A stretch of 64,000 nucleotides of DNA from contig JAFMOC010000085.1 of assembly GCA_019802505.1 (NCBI GenBank), forward strand, positions 784,001 to 848,000, in the 5' to 3' direction. Of the stretch, positions 24,901 through 36,715 are shown piece after piece. Every line of letters begins with the position of its first letter. The stretch's first letter is position 1. Source of the DNA: Corydoras sp. C115 (taxonomy: Eukaryota > Chordata > Actinopteri > Siluriformes > Callichthyidae). The notes below the pieces were generated by a model that was not told the DNA's origin, did not search any database, and worked only from the letters and a program-made list of their open reading frames with translations. The translations under genes were made by a program, and so were the position numbers.

Positions 24901-27900
24901 TTTTTACTTGATCTGCACCCTTTTTTTAACTCTTAAAACTTTTCGAAACACTTTTAGACTTGACAGAATGCTGGTGTTTAGTTTTAATGGAAAAATGATG
25001 CAGGTTCCTATTACGCTTCCCGATTAGGTTTTAACAGTCCTGACGTACGCTTTCCCGATTCATCATGCTATCACTTGTCCCTTTTCCTGAGGAAGTAGTA
25101 CAGCCTCAACCATCATTGGTAAATGTAATGTGGATAACAAATTACCACCATTGTCTTTACCTTTGGCTGTTGTGCATTTAAAAGAGGTAAAACTCTTTTA
25201 AGAACAGCGATGGCTTTTGTGTAAAAGCATTTCTAAAATTAAAATATTTCTTTTTTTTTACGCTCTGTTTTTCTCAAACCACTTTTTGGGTCTGTGCCTT
25301 AAATCTAAACCTGTTAAAATCCATTATGGACAAAAGTATTGGGACATTTTGCAGCTAAAACAGCTTCTGAAAAAGCTAAATACAAGAATTTGGATTACAG
25401 TTGTGATCAAATTTATTCAACCCCCAATGCTGCGAAGGGTTTTATGGAATTCAGTGCACATTTGTAATTGTGTTCATAATAAAATCTTACAAGGACTTGT
25501 TAAAGAACTAAATGCAACTAAGATAGCATCAATTGTTTTTGTCATAAAGTATTAAATGGCCTTTTTGTGATTTCTTCATTGACACAATTATTCAACCCCT
25601 TTACAACTACCACTCATAAGAACAGAGGTTCATTCCAGTGTTTTCAATCAGGTATTGAAAACGCCTGTGGATGTCAACGAGCAGCAATCAAGCATGATAA
25701 GCACCAATTAGGCAGATTTAAAAGGACTGTGATACTCAGCTCCTTCTAGACATCTACTGGTGTGTTTACAAGCATGGTGAAGGCAAGAGAATGGTCCCAG
25801 AAGACAAGAGAAGAGGTTATTGCTCTTCACAAGAATGGCAATGGATATAAAAAGATTACGAAGTTGTTAAATATTCCAAGAGACACTATCGGAAGTATCA
25901 TTCGCAAGTTCAAGTTGCTTGCTGACTCCAAAGAACAAGAAAAGTCGACTGCAGTATGCCAAAAGTCATGTGGACAAGCCACAAAGGTTTTGGGACAGTG
26001 TACTGTGGTCAGATGAAACTAAATTAGAACTGTTTGGGACAATGGACCAGCGCTATGTTTGGAGGAGGAAGAACCAGGCTTATGAACAAAAGAAAACCTT
26101 GCCTACTGTGAAGCATGGCGGGGGGTCAATTATGCTTTGGGGCTGTTTTGCTTCTAATGGTACAGGAAAGCTTCAACGTGTGCAGGGTACCATGAATTCC
26201 CTTCAGTACCAGGAGATCTTGGAGGAAAATGTGATGGAGTCAGTCACAAACCTGCGGCTTGGGAGACGTTGGACCTTCCAACAGGACAATGATCCGAAGC
26301 ACACATCCAAGTCCACTAGAGCATGGTTGAACATGAAAGGCTGGAACATTCTAGAGTGGCCATCGCAATCACCAGACTTAAATCCAATTGAGAACCTCTG
26401 GTGGGACCTAAAGAAGGCAGTTGCAGTGCGCAAGCCTAAGAATGTGACCGAACTGGAGGCTTTTGCCCATGAAAAATGGGCTAAGATACCCATAGGTCGC
26501 TGCAAGACACTTGTGTCAAGCTATGCTTCACGCATGAAAGCTGTCATAACTGGAAAAGGATGTTGTACTAAGTACTAAAAAATAATGTCACTAGGGGGTT
26601 GAATAAAACTGATAATGATGTGAGCACAGTAAAGACATTTGTGGTTATTCCATCATAAATATTATGTTATATTTGTCTAATTTATAAGTGCCTCTTTGAT
26701 ATAATTGTAAATAAGATGACTGAAATGATCCAAATCAATGTCAAATTGGCCAAAACACTTTATTTCAGTGGGGGTTGAATAAATTTGATCACAACTGTAT
26801 GTCTGTGAAGGTCTATTCTTCTACAAGTACATTTGTAGGGTCAGACGAGGTGGCCTCTGGGTGAGCAAGTTCTTCCACACCAAACTTACCCAACAATGTC
26901 TTTGTGGACTTGTCATGCAAGAACAGATATAGGCATACAATTGTCTAAAATTAAGGCATTTATGCCAATGAGACACTTGAATTCATTGTTGGAGTTGTCC
27001 CAAAACCTTTGTCCATAAAGTGTAAAATAAAGTACTTTTAGATTTATTTTCGGAATTGTTTCTTTATATATAACACAATGTAAAGAGTAACCGCTTTAAT
27101 AAAAGTAGTTTTTCTAATTTAGCACATGGTATCAGTCTTTGATTTTATGTTTTGTGCTTCTAAGTTGGGGAGTAGTTGTTAATTCCTCCTTGAAAATAGA
27201 CCAAGATCATGTAGATTTTATTATAATAATTAACTTTTTTTGACCGTATGTTTTAAGATTTTCACTCTTTATGCACAAACTGATTGCTCATCTTCAGAGT
27301 GTTTCGTGTTTCCTGCAATATTTATATTGTACTTGACAGCATACCTTTTGAGAAAATGCTCCTTTCAAGTCATGCCACACAGGTCAGATCCCTATATTGT
27401 TTAACTCGTGTATGTCCATGCTTAATCGCAACAATGGTTATCACAAGTACTCTTATCCCTTATAAACAACTGTCTCAACGACCACTGTAATCCCTCATAA
27501 CCAACGGTTGCAACGATTATTGTAAGCCCTTATATATTATTGCCATGGGTACTTTAATCGCTCACAAAGATGGATTCCAAGACCACTGTAATCCCTCATG
27601 AACAACTGTTTCTACAACTATTATATTATTCCACTACAATAGAGAGGAATTTATGCTCATGCCGTTAAGGCTTATGTTTTTGTGAATTTTTGTGTTGTTG
27701 AATAAAAAGTAAGAAACAAGTCTTAAAATTTGTATAAGAACAATATTTACCCATTTTGGTCATCCAGTTTGTGAGGCTATCCAGAGTGTCATTATTAGTT
27801 CTAAAAACCTTAAACTGTTAACCTCCTTTTACACCTTTTTAATTAATTTGCAGTTTTTATTGCTATAGACCTTCTGATCCACCAATAGATTCACCATTCA

Positions 27901-30900
27901 GTTGTCCTTTTTACTGCAAGGGCACAGATTCTTAAAATTAAAAACAGATAAGTTCTTTTAAGAAGGGATTACAGCTCAAACATTTGTAACAAAATAAGTT
28001 TTGTTCAAACATTGCAGCTTTAAGTAAGCACTCCAAGTCCCATATGTGTACCACTTATAACTATAGTTTCACTATTTTACTTGATCAGATGTCTCATATT
28101 TGTACATTGGTCATTTTTTTTTATCTCTGTTTAAAAAGGAAAATTTGGGCAAAGCTGATGGTATCTGTTGTATGTGTTTTTAAGTGAGCAATTATGTGAC
28201 TGTTAAACAGCATATCTCCCTGAGTTCCTAAGGTTAAATTATGCCCAGTGGGTAAATTGTGGTTGTTTCCGTTTTGTCCTTATTTGTGCTTGAGGTACAG
28301 TTCTTTAATAAAACACAAAAATTCTTTTAAAAAGAGAAAAATGCAAGGTTTCAGTTAGGAACTTTGTAAAAAGGCAAAGCAACTATCAATTCTGTAGAAA
28401 TATTACCATGTTTTTGGGTAGCAAAGCCTTCATCATGCTGTGTTTCTATGTTTGTTATAGACACTACCCAAAAACGTCATTCACAAGTGTTGCTGACACT
28501 CCTGAAAACTTGCGACTGAAACAGCAGAGCAAGATGCAGAGCCAGGTAACACATGCACCCTTTAACTCTGCATTATATTAATTTATAAATCTTTAATGCC
28601 CTAGGTGTACAATCCAAATCTAATGACTAATTCAGGAGTTTTAACTTCAGACTCTAGTTCCTTTAACATGCCATTTCTACTTCTGTTATCCCTAATTGCC
28701 TTCACTCCCTAATATCTCTCATGCTGAGTCAGGGCTTCACTCCTCACTCTTCGTCTGGCTGACTTTTTTCATGGTTACAGTGTCCAGTTTCCATCCTCCT
28801 TTAGTTTCATGTTTCACCCACCCCTTGACACCCTCACCCCTAATTCTAGCAGATATACTGTTGATAAGCACAATTACACAGGAAGTAGTTCAATGCCTAC
28901 CATATCTTATCACAGAGTTGGATATAGAATCATGGGTTTTTGATGCTTTTTCTTAGTAAGATATATGTAAAGGAAGTTAAACATCTATATCTGTTATTCT
29001 GTTGTGGAAATCATTTTTAAATTAATCCATGTAGTAAGTGTGATAATGTACTACATGGTCATAAATGTGGTATAAACTTATGACAGGGTGTTCAAGACAA
29101 TTTTTCAAGTTAGAATGATTGCAGTTGGTAAAGCACATAAACTGGTGATGTAAAGAAACACACTTAATAAGAATATGTGTCTATATTTGGGGAAGAAGAG
29201 AAGTAAATTGAAAAGTTTCTACTTTAAAATTTTAGAAACTGTCCTCGGTAATTTAGTCTTTGGCTCAAAACATCTCTTAAACCAAAATCATACAGTATTA
29301 GGACTGTATGCAGTTAGGGGAGAGTCTTTGTTTACACCCAGGACAGGGCGCCAACCTATCGTGGGCATCACATAAAAACTCTATAGCAAGCTCAATATTC
29401 CAATAAGATCACATACTCATCACATCCTAAGCTAATCACTAAGTAATTCTTAAACCAAAATCATACAGTATTAGGGCTGTATGCAGTTATGAGTTTTGTT
29501 TTTATACTGTGTCTTAGGTGTTCCTAAATAAGTTATTTTCATGGTTTATGCAATTTTTCATGCTCATTTCATTTATAAAAGTTACCAGAACTACATCACA
29601 ACTTGCATATAGAGTTAAATATTTGCTTAACTTATATTAAATAGAAATCATTTGAAAAGTTCATCATTTCTAATTACCACTGTCATAAGCAACCTTTATT
29701 GGGCTGTTTATAATCCTATTACTGCCGTTCCCATCTTTGCTATAGCTTCTAGCAAAACTGTAGTCAAAACTCTCAGTTCAGGAATGAGAAGCTACCAGTT
29801 TCCACTTTTAAGGCAGTTTTTTTTTTGTGTGTGTGTACTAATTTCTTACAAATGTAAGGCTGGTGATGCATGAAATTGAATACAAATATAATACCAGAAA
29901 TTTCATTTGTTTATCATTTATATACTGTTAAGCCATTAGAGTAAAGAACTAAATAAAATCACTTTAGGATTTATTAAAGTGTTAAAACCGAAAAATGATT
30001 GTCATAGTTCTGTTTTATTTCCTTAAGATTTTTATTTTAAATGATCGATATTGGGATGGACAAAGGATTTTGGAACAGCTACACATTCCTTCTACAATAG
30101 CTTTTATGACATCTCATTCTACATGAATTTTTTTTCCTACATACTTTTTGCACCTATAACTTTTTCTGCTTCTCTGTGGAGACCTTCTGGAATGTTTTTG
30201 AAGTCTGTCTGTCTGGGAAATTCTGCCATTTATTTAAAGCAGTATTGGTGAATCCAGACACCGATGATGGATAAGAGAGACCCGGCTGACGATTTTCATT
30301 CTGGTTTATCCTAAATGTGTTTAATGGGGTTGAGGTCAGGGCTCTGTGTGAACAGTCAAGTTGTTTTCACACCAAACTCAGCCAACCATGTCTTAATAGG
30401 CCTTTCTGTGCCTTAATGTGGCACAGTCATTTTCAAATAGAAATGGGCCTTTCCTAAACTGTTCCCACAAAGTTTAAAGCATACAATTGCCCAAAGTTCA
30501 TGTACAAGTGCAAGGCTATGTGTTTTGATTTTATACATTTATGGCAATTAGACACATAATTCAGGGATTTAAGAACTATCCCAAAGCTTATATATACATT
30601 ATCTTTTTACTATCAGTAGAGTGCACACATTTTATCTGTGTACGTAATTTAAGTCTACATTATTCAGTCATGTTACTATATTTTTTAGGTGCTCTACAAG
30701 GAGGAATTTGAAAAGAACAAAGGAAAAGGTTTCAGTGTTGTTGCTGACACACCGGAACTGCAAAGAATCAAGAAAACACAAGACCAGATCAGCAACGTAA
30801 GTTAAAAGCCACAACGTACCACAAGATGTGTTAAAGGTTTCACCATGTCACAACATCCTGTGTTAATGTAAACAAAACCCTCCAATATTACCCCCCACAG

Positions 30901-33900
30901 CAGTGACCAGCTCACAGATATCACTTCAGGAGCAAGGTGTTTAATAATTTGTAAAGTGACAAGATAATCCATAAAACTAATTAATTAAAGACCTCTCACA
31001 GTGGCAAATGATATGTGTATGAATTTACCACCATGTAAATCCAGAACATCAATAAAGAACATTGCTGCCTATTGGCAATATACTATATACTGTTATATAC
31101 AATATACTGTTAGGTAGAAGTAAAAATGGAGCATTCCATCATAATAAGCATATTCCATTTTGGCCTGGATAACTTGCTTTATCGATAGAAGAGTACATTC
31201 TAAATTATACCCATGAAGTCTAAAAGAAGATGTTAAGTCATCTGTTTAGGAATTAAATTCAAAGAACTGTTCAGAAACAAGGATCCAAAGCAAACTGAAT
31301 GGGCTATAATTCTTTCAAGCTGATGTGCAAGACTGAGCAACTTACTGGAATTGCTTAGCACACTAAAGTCACCCTAGATACTGAAAGCAAAGGTTCACAT
31401 AGTCACTCCCAGATATGCTAATTAAATAGTCTGCCCTACTAAGTAGCTGCACATGTATGTATGTATGTCCCATTTCTTCTTTGTCCACATTCAAATATGA
31501 TTGTAAACACAAAAACGTTCTAAAGCCCATTTAGAATGCTTATTAATAAACAAGAAGCAATGACCTTTATTTACACCGTTTCACCATGCTTTTCAAGATT
31601 TTCACTGATTTGAATACCATTTTTTTATTTGCATGTGATTTACATATGATAATGGGTTACTTGAAGAAGTGTGGATGAGCTCTTACATCAAAGCACATGT
31701 CAAGCCAGACTCTGTGTGTGGTGATTGGAAACACTAGAGTTTAAAGAAAACCACAGCTATTAGACTGAATGTTAATTAGATGTTTTGTCAAGGCACTGAT
31801 TCAGCAGTCCATGCAAGATACCACCCCAATGATGTGTGCATCCCAAACATTGAGGTTCAGGGCCATAACGAGCACAGATGTTAGAACCTTGTGTATTGGT
31901 TGGTTTTTTGACACATTTCCAAATGTATTTGGACTCATTACATTAAATGTAAAGCAACAAAACTAATGTGAGTGTTTTCATTGAAAATACATAAATTCTG
32001 CATGAGTGAAATGGAACAGTGATGCACAGAGACACAGGTTTGTTTACACTGTGTTTCTATTTACACCGAGTATTTCGGGTAATCCCAAAGGTGTTGGACA
32101 GTCTGAGCTCTCTGCAGGCCAATCAAGCTCCTTCACACCTGAGTGGACAAATCCTTGTCTTTTGTACACAACACATTGTGGTGCTTAGAATAGAAGAAAT
32201 TGTGCTTCTTTATTTGGTGCTAAATTAAAACCAAATTGAATGGGGCTTCATGAAAAGGAAAAAAAACAAGAATCATGCTACTTTATAATTCTTCAGTTTG
32301 GTCCAATTTACTGGCATTGTTGCCTGACAGAAATGTTGCCGGATTTAACAGGTAAACAAGAGTAATTGGGATACGTCACGTAACTGCATTGCATCCCATT
32401 CCTAGTGTTCGTGCATTGGGATATTTTTTATTATTTATATCTGTTATTATTTTGAAAAGAGAAGTTGGGAAGGTTATGGGGGTTGTTCATGAGGTCTCAG
32501 TAAATCTCAAGGTTTTTACAGTTTAAAAGGATGGTAGTATTTAAGTAATGTAGATCCTACCTGTGTGTGTAAGCCAGAATTCAATTGCAGTATTTTCCTC
32601 AGAGTTTGGCTGTGATTAAAACAATGTACACAAATTATAATATTACAGCAGAATAAAACTTTTTTTTCTATTTCTTATGTAGTATGTTAAATGAAAATGT
32701 GGCTCAGCACTGTCAGTAATAATAAGACACCACAGGAATATTTCGGGACCATTAAATGGTTTTTGTTCTTTAGAATAGTTGCAGAGCTGCAGTGTATAAA
32801 GGGGTCCATATAATGGCTCCATGGTTCATTTATAATATTCATTAAAAAAAGAAAAAGTTAAACAAGTTAATGCTTCTAGTAGTCATTAAATAGGATTATT
32901 ATTTCCTGATAATTTACTACGCAAGCCCCTATTAGTCAAATTTTCCTGAGCACTAAAGAAGTTAACAAGAATACGCCTATTGTTCATTCTAAAAATAACC
33001 TTTTTACTGCTGTTTTTAGGACGACAATTTCATGGGAAGACCTTTTCTACTTACAGCCGTCTTTTGTTACAGTATTTGTTTTAATTACACCCTGCCCCTT
33101 CGTTATAAAGAATTTGACCTACTTGAATCCGTGATTGTCTGCTTTGCAGATTAAATATCATGAGGACTTTGAGAAAAGTAGGATGGGAGGAGAAGTTCAC
33201 CATCCACCACCACAGCAAAACACACCCCCAGGTACACACAAACCTTTTCAACCATGTTAACCACAGCCACTGTCAAGCTGTTCTCAGTTAATAATTTATG
33301 TGTATGTTGCTAGGTTCCTTCAAACATCTTCACATGCTCAAGTCTCACAATTGCTCTCTCACTCTTTACCCTCCTTTGCTTTAACTTATTTTTCTGTATT
33401 GTTTTTCTTAGCATACCAACCCCAAGCTACATCACAGAACTTCCACTATGAACCAGAACCGGTGCGCCAGGCCGCTGCTGCTCCCCCTCCCAGCTCTGGG
33501 GTAATGCTTTGTGAACACACAAACATCCACACACACTAGAAGAGTTGTTCACCTTCCAAACAGTGTTTGGAGAACTTCCAATATCTCTGCCAATCAAACA
33601 GATCCTCTTAAGCTTTCTGAATGATTCAGCACAAATATCACAGTTTTCCTTTTCTGGAGAGGCACTGAAAGAAACACCACAGTACCAGCTATGTTACCTA
33701 ATTCATTAATGTGTGCACAGAGCATTAGAATGTTTTCAGAACTGTTTGGCTTCCAAGATCTCTTTATGTTATGTAACACTATTCTGCATTCTGTTTGATT
33801 CCTTTTTCTGCCTGTAACACTGGCGTAAGAGTCAGAACACTCTGGGTTATCTTCAGTGCGTTATTTCACTCAGCCATATTTTTGTTGTACTGATCCCATC

Positions 33901-36306
33901 TCCATTAAAGTTTATACTGGAATTAAACATAAAAAAAAATATGCAATAGTAAAATAATGCCACTGACTTGTGGTGTTCTCATTTATATGTCGCTTTGAAT
34001 AAAAGCGTCTGCTAAATGACTAAATGTAAATATAATAATTCTAGCTGGCTCAACAAAGATTTGGCTAGAAATAACACAGAAACCTATTAACATTTATTCA
34101 TTCATTCATTACCTTCCGCTTTATCCTATATTAGGTTCGCGGGGGGGTTCTCCCCATGCCCATCCAGGGGAGAACGTTTTGGGCGCTGGGTAGATTCACC
34201 CAGGACAGGGTGCCAATTTATCTCTGGGCACACACTAACTCACTCACACAGACAAGCACACAAACACACTCTATATGGGGCAATTTTTGTATTGTCCTTT
34301 AGGATGTTCCTAGCGCTGCTGAGACATTAATTCATTATCATTATCATTCATTATCTTCCGCTTTATCCTCTATTAGGGTCGCGGTGAGGTTCCCCATGCC
34401 CATCCAGGGGAGAACGTCTCGGGCGCTGGGCAGATACACCCAGGACTGGGCGCCAATCTATCGCTGGGCACACACTCACTCACACAAACACACTCTACAT
34501 GGGGCAATTTGGAGAACTCAATTGACTTGATCCATGTTTTTTTGGACTGTGGGAGGAAACCGGAGAACCCGGAGGAAACCCACGCAGACATGGGGAGAAC
34601 ATGGAAACTCCACCCAGATTGGGATTCGAACCGGGAATCCCTAGCGCGGAGAGGAGAACATGCTAACCACTAAGCCATCGTGCCGCCCTCTATTAACATT
34701 TTTAAATATCTAAATATTACATACACATACATATGGGTTAAAATAGTTTTTGAAAAATTATTAACTGGCAATAATTCTTTAAACATTTGAAGATGCAGTG
34801 TGCATCCCTATTCACACATACTGCCTTTAATAAGGCATGTATTAAAACTATTACATCTTAAGCTGATGTACAGAGCACAATGTAGCCCTATTCTATGAGG
34901 AGCTGTATGTTTTTTCCAGAGTTTTCTTCCCATAGAACTTAGGTGTTGGGTTATTAATCTGAAGGTTGGAGATTAGCTGTGTATTCATATGGACTACAGT
35001 CCAATAATTGTAGAACTACAAAGCACTAGACCTGTAATAAGTAAAAGTATTAAAATAGTACCAATGAGGTGTGAGTGATGGCAAATGAGTGTAACTTAAA
35101 GAATGACAGAAGAGGGGCAGCAAAAAAAGTTGTGTTCTAATTATTTTTGGATATTGTGTTCAGAATTGCCCAGCGATAGATTGGCGCCCTGTCCTGGGTG
35201 TATCTGCCCAGCGCCCAAACGTTCTCCCCTGGATGGACATGGGGAACGCCCCCTGCGACCCTAATATAGGATAAAGCGGAAGATAATGAATAGATTGGTG
35301 GTTTTATCATCAACTTCATTTTTACTTTATGTTTGTGTATTTAATGCCTACACAGAAGTTCCATTGTTGATCCATTGTCCAGAATTGATATTAAAGTCAA
35401 TACTACAGTTTTGTTACAAACCCTTTTTCCAAACATTTACATTTGGTTATTTAGCAGACAGTTTAACCCAAACTGACTAAGAAGTAGGGCTGTATTCAAC
35501 TACAGATTTTCGTAGTCGAATCTGATTCGTCAGATTTTCCCTATAGTCGACTGATAGTCTAATCAGTTAAATTTCACCACAAGATGGCGCTATAAGCATA
35601 GTTTTTAAAAAATATTTTTTTTAAAATATATTTTACTTGTTTTTCTAACAAAAGAAAATCTTTTTTATTTTTTTTTATTTTTTTTTTTTTTTCTAGAAAT
35701 TATGATGATTTTATTTGACAAAAGGCTATATATATAACGAAAACAAAGACATTTCATGTAAAAACTAAAGCAGCAGCCATGGACACCCCCATGTGGTCAA
35801 AATGGTACATTCGACTATGAGGTTCATAGTCGACTACGGTTCTCCGAATCGAATCGTCGAATCAGCGAATATTGCACCTCACCCCTACTAAGAAGTATCC
35901 TAAATTGGTTGGGGTCAGAACACAGGGTTAGCCTTGATTCAGCACCCCTATAGCAATAACGGTTTAGGCCCTCGGTCAAGAACTCATAATAATAACTAAG
36001 TACACCAAGGACTTGAACCCACAGACTTAGGATTGATTATCCATTAATTGAATCAATGAGCTACCACAGCCATGCTTCCTACTTTATGGTTATACTGCCT
36101 TATATATTTGAATGCATTTGTGTGTTTTATAGAAGCGTTACCGAGCAGTGTATGACTACGCTGCGGCAGATGAAGACGAGGTTTCATTCCAAGACGGAGA
36201 TGTGATAGTGGATGTGCAGCCGATCGATGAAGGATGGATGTACGGAAGAGTGGAACGTACTGGTCAGCAAGGCATGCTGCCTGCTAACTATGTGGAGGCT
36301 ATTTAA
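18918..36306 (+). CDS. lasp1: LIM and SH3 domain protein 1, complete, seven coding exons
   Basis: Actin-binding scaffold of focal adhesions and the cortical cytoskeleton. Coding exons: 18918-18986, 24406-24500, 28461-28545, 30689-30796, 33150-33231, 33412-33500, 36133-36306; all borders are AG/GT and phases agree, giving 233 residues. The LIM domain (5-56) has all zinc ligands: C5, C8, H26, C29, C32, C35, C53 and H56. Two nebulin-type repeats follow (about 61-95 and 97-131; VADTPE occurs in each), then a Pro/Gln/Ala-rich linker and a C-terminal SH3 domain (176-233; AVYDYAAADEDEVSF, GWMYGRV, GMLPANYVEAI). Human LASP1 is 261 residues; the difference is a shorter linker. A linker exon used in other isoforms could be missed in the 2.6-kb last intron. 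Confidence 0.97.
20096..20650. repeat. Dispersed teleost repeat in lasp1 intron 1
   Basis: Begins ctactttattggtacac and holds ttttcagcactgcagtgaca, atggtggtggtgtgtta and gcagcactgctgtgtttgat. I recognise this as a common fish interspersed element, probably a non-autonomous DNA transposon (from memory). A second diverged piece is at 46340-46545. The 113-codon ORF inside it is not a gene. Confidence 0.6.
20700..23630 (+). other. lasp1 intron 1, no further feature
   Basis: AT-rich intronic sequence with short runs of T; nothing else recognised. Confidence 0.5.
23640..23990. mobile_element. Two second-family SINE pieces head to head
   Basis: 23640-23857 is a minus-strand copy (ending gagctaccgcgcc) and 23858-23990 carries a plus-strand tail (cttgtaagttgttttggatg...aaatgtaaatg). 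Both are in lasp1 intron 1. Confidence 0.7.
24645..24905 (+). mobile_element. Truncated SINE ending in poly-T, lasp1 intron 2
   Basis: Lacks the first ~30 bp of the head, and the tail is replaced after cagcgcccgag by a T-run of about 27 (24880-24905). It starts about 145 bp after exon 2. Confidence 0.75.
25398..26797 (+). mobile_element. Degenerate Tc1-like transposon with IR/DR ends, lasp1 intron 2
   Basis: Ends start cagttgtgatcaaatttatt and are inverted at the right, with TA target duplications at 25396-25397 and 26798-26799. A second, inner copy of the binding-site motif (attattcaacccc) occurs on each side, the direct-repeat-within-inverted-repeat plan of Sleeping Beauty-type elements. 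Length 1400 bp, about 220 bp less than the intact element at 51288, matching the loss in its transposase gene. Confidence 0.9.
25774..26578 (+). pseudogene. Tc1-like transposase, internally deleted and frameshifted
   Basis: The N-terminal helix-turn-helix (MVKAREWSQKTREEVIALHK to about RDTIGSIIRKFK) is in one frame. Around 25905-25925 it jumps to another frame at KSRLQYAKSHVDK of the catalytic domain. By comparison with the 340-aa transposase at 51667, about 75 residues (second DNA-binding subdomain and linker) are missing. The catalytic half still has LWSDETK, QQDNDPKHT and PIENLW (the DDE residues) and ends CCTKY. It cannot make a working enzyme. Confidence 0.9.
27420..27632. repeat. Degenerate minisatellite, unit about 35-40 bp
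   Basis: Variants of ctgtaatccctcataa(a/c)caac followed by ggttgcaacgattatt recur about five times. In lasp1 intron 2. Confidence 0.65.
27640..28440 (+). other. lasp1 intron 2, remainder
   Basis: No feature recognised. Confidence 0.5.
29275..29489. repeat. SINE core fragment between 42-bp direct repeats, lasp1 intron 3
   Basis: 29275-29316 and 29448-29489 (tcttaaaccaaaatcataca...) are identical but for one base. Between them lies a minus-strand piece of the SINE core (cccaggacagggcgccaacc). Confidence 0.75.
30053..30602. mobile_element. Tc1/mariner-type MITE, lasp1 intron 3
   Basis: Ends gatggacaaaggattttgga and, inverted, aagaactatcccaaagctta; the interior has the characteristic ggggttgaggtcagggctct. 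It is the same family as the split element at 25319-27023. It ends about 85 bp before exon 4. Confidence 0.65.
30797..33149 (+). other. lasp1 intron 4
   Basis: Contains one MITE fragment (about 32080-32170: ggacagtctgagctctctgc, ccttcacacctgagtgg) of the 30053 family. Otherwise nothing recognised; ORFs such as 31769-31966 are not supported. Confidence 0.5.
33955..34032 (+). mobile_element. Second-family SINE tail, lasp1 intron 6
   Basis: gtcgctttgaataaaagcgt ctgctaaatgac then aaatgtaaat, the 3' end of the 14137-type SINE. Confidence 0.65.
34090..34690 (-). mobile_element. Two minus-strand SINE copies, the first truncated
   Basis: 34090-34288 is a tail-side partial copy that stops at ctatatggggcaattt. 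34335-34686 is complete, ending ccaccactaag-type head at ccatcgtgccgccc. Both are in lasp1 intron 6. Confidence 0.8.
35168..35293 (+). mobile_element. SINE 3' fragment
   Basis: From gcccagcgatagattggcgc through the gataatgaat tail; no head. In lasp1 intron 6. Confidence 0.75.
35436..36075 (-). mobile_element. Second-family SINE split by a hAT-like MITE
   Basis: The minus-strand SINE begins acatttggttatttagcaga and ends at caatgagctaccacagcc. It is interrupted by the insertion at 35485-35887. Confidence 0.75.
35485..35887. mobile_element. hAT-like MITE with exact 8-bp target duplication
   Basis: Ends tagggctg and, inverted, taggggtg. The 8-bp duplication ctaagaag is at 35477-35484 and 35888-35895. 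Internal inverted stretches (ttcgtagtcgaatctgattc; atagtcgactacggttctcc) make it largely palindromic at the ends. 403 bp, no ORF, so it depends on a transposase elsewhere. The 8-bp duplication is the hAT hallmark. Confidence 0.9.
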
Positions 36307-36663
36307 GAAACTGAAGGAAAACGACAAAGTAAGAAAAAGGGAAGGAAGAGAGGGATAGAGAGAAATGGATAGTATGAAGCCTAGTGCCATTTCATATTTT
36401 ACGAACTTTCTTTGCTTTCTTTCTTGTTTGTGCTATCTTATTAATGCATTTGATAACTCATGCAAATACTCATGCACACACACATAATGTAAAGACATAT
36501 ATCTATAACTCTATATATACATATGTATGTATGATGGGTGTTAACCCATTCTGGCTCTGCCTGCTCTGTTTCTCTCTGTTTCTCCTCTTGCTCTAGCTGT
36601 CTGTCATTTCTTGTTGTTCAGTCTTGGAGAGGTGCTGTCACAAGTGGCACTTAACGTCTTAAT

Positions 36664-36715
<52 letters not shown>

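Larger units (their letters stand above)
25319..27023. mobile_element. Old Tc1/mariner-type MITE, interrupted by a Tc1 element
   Basis: Left end ccattatggacaaaagtatt and right end (reverse complement) acactttatggacaaaggtt are matching terminal sequences. The right part holds the family-typical passage tcttccacaccaaacttacc. A complete Tc1 element (25398-26797) sits between the halves. Related copies lie at 30053-30602 and, as fragments, near 32080-32170 and 46960-47050. Confidence 0.65.
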
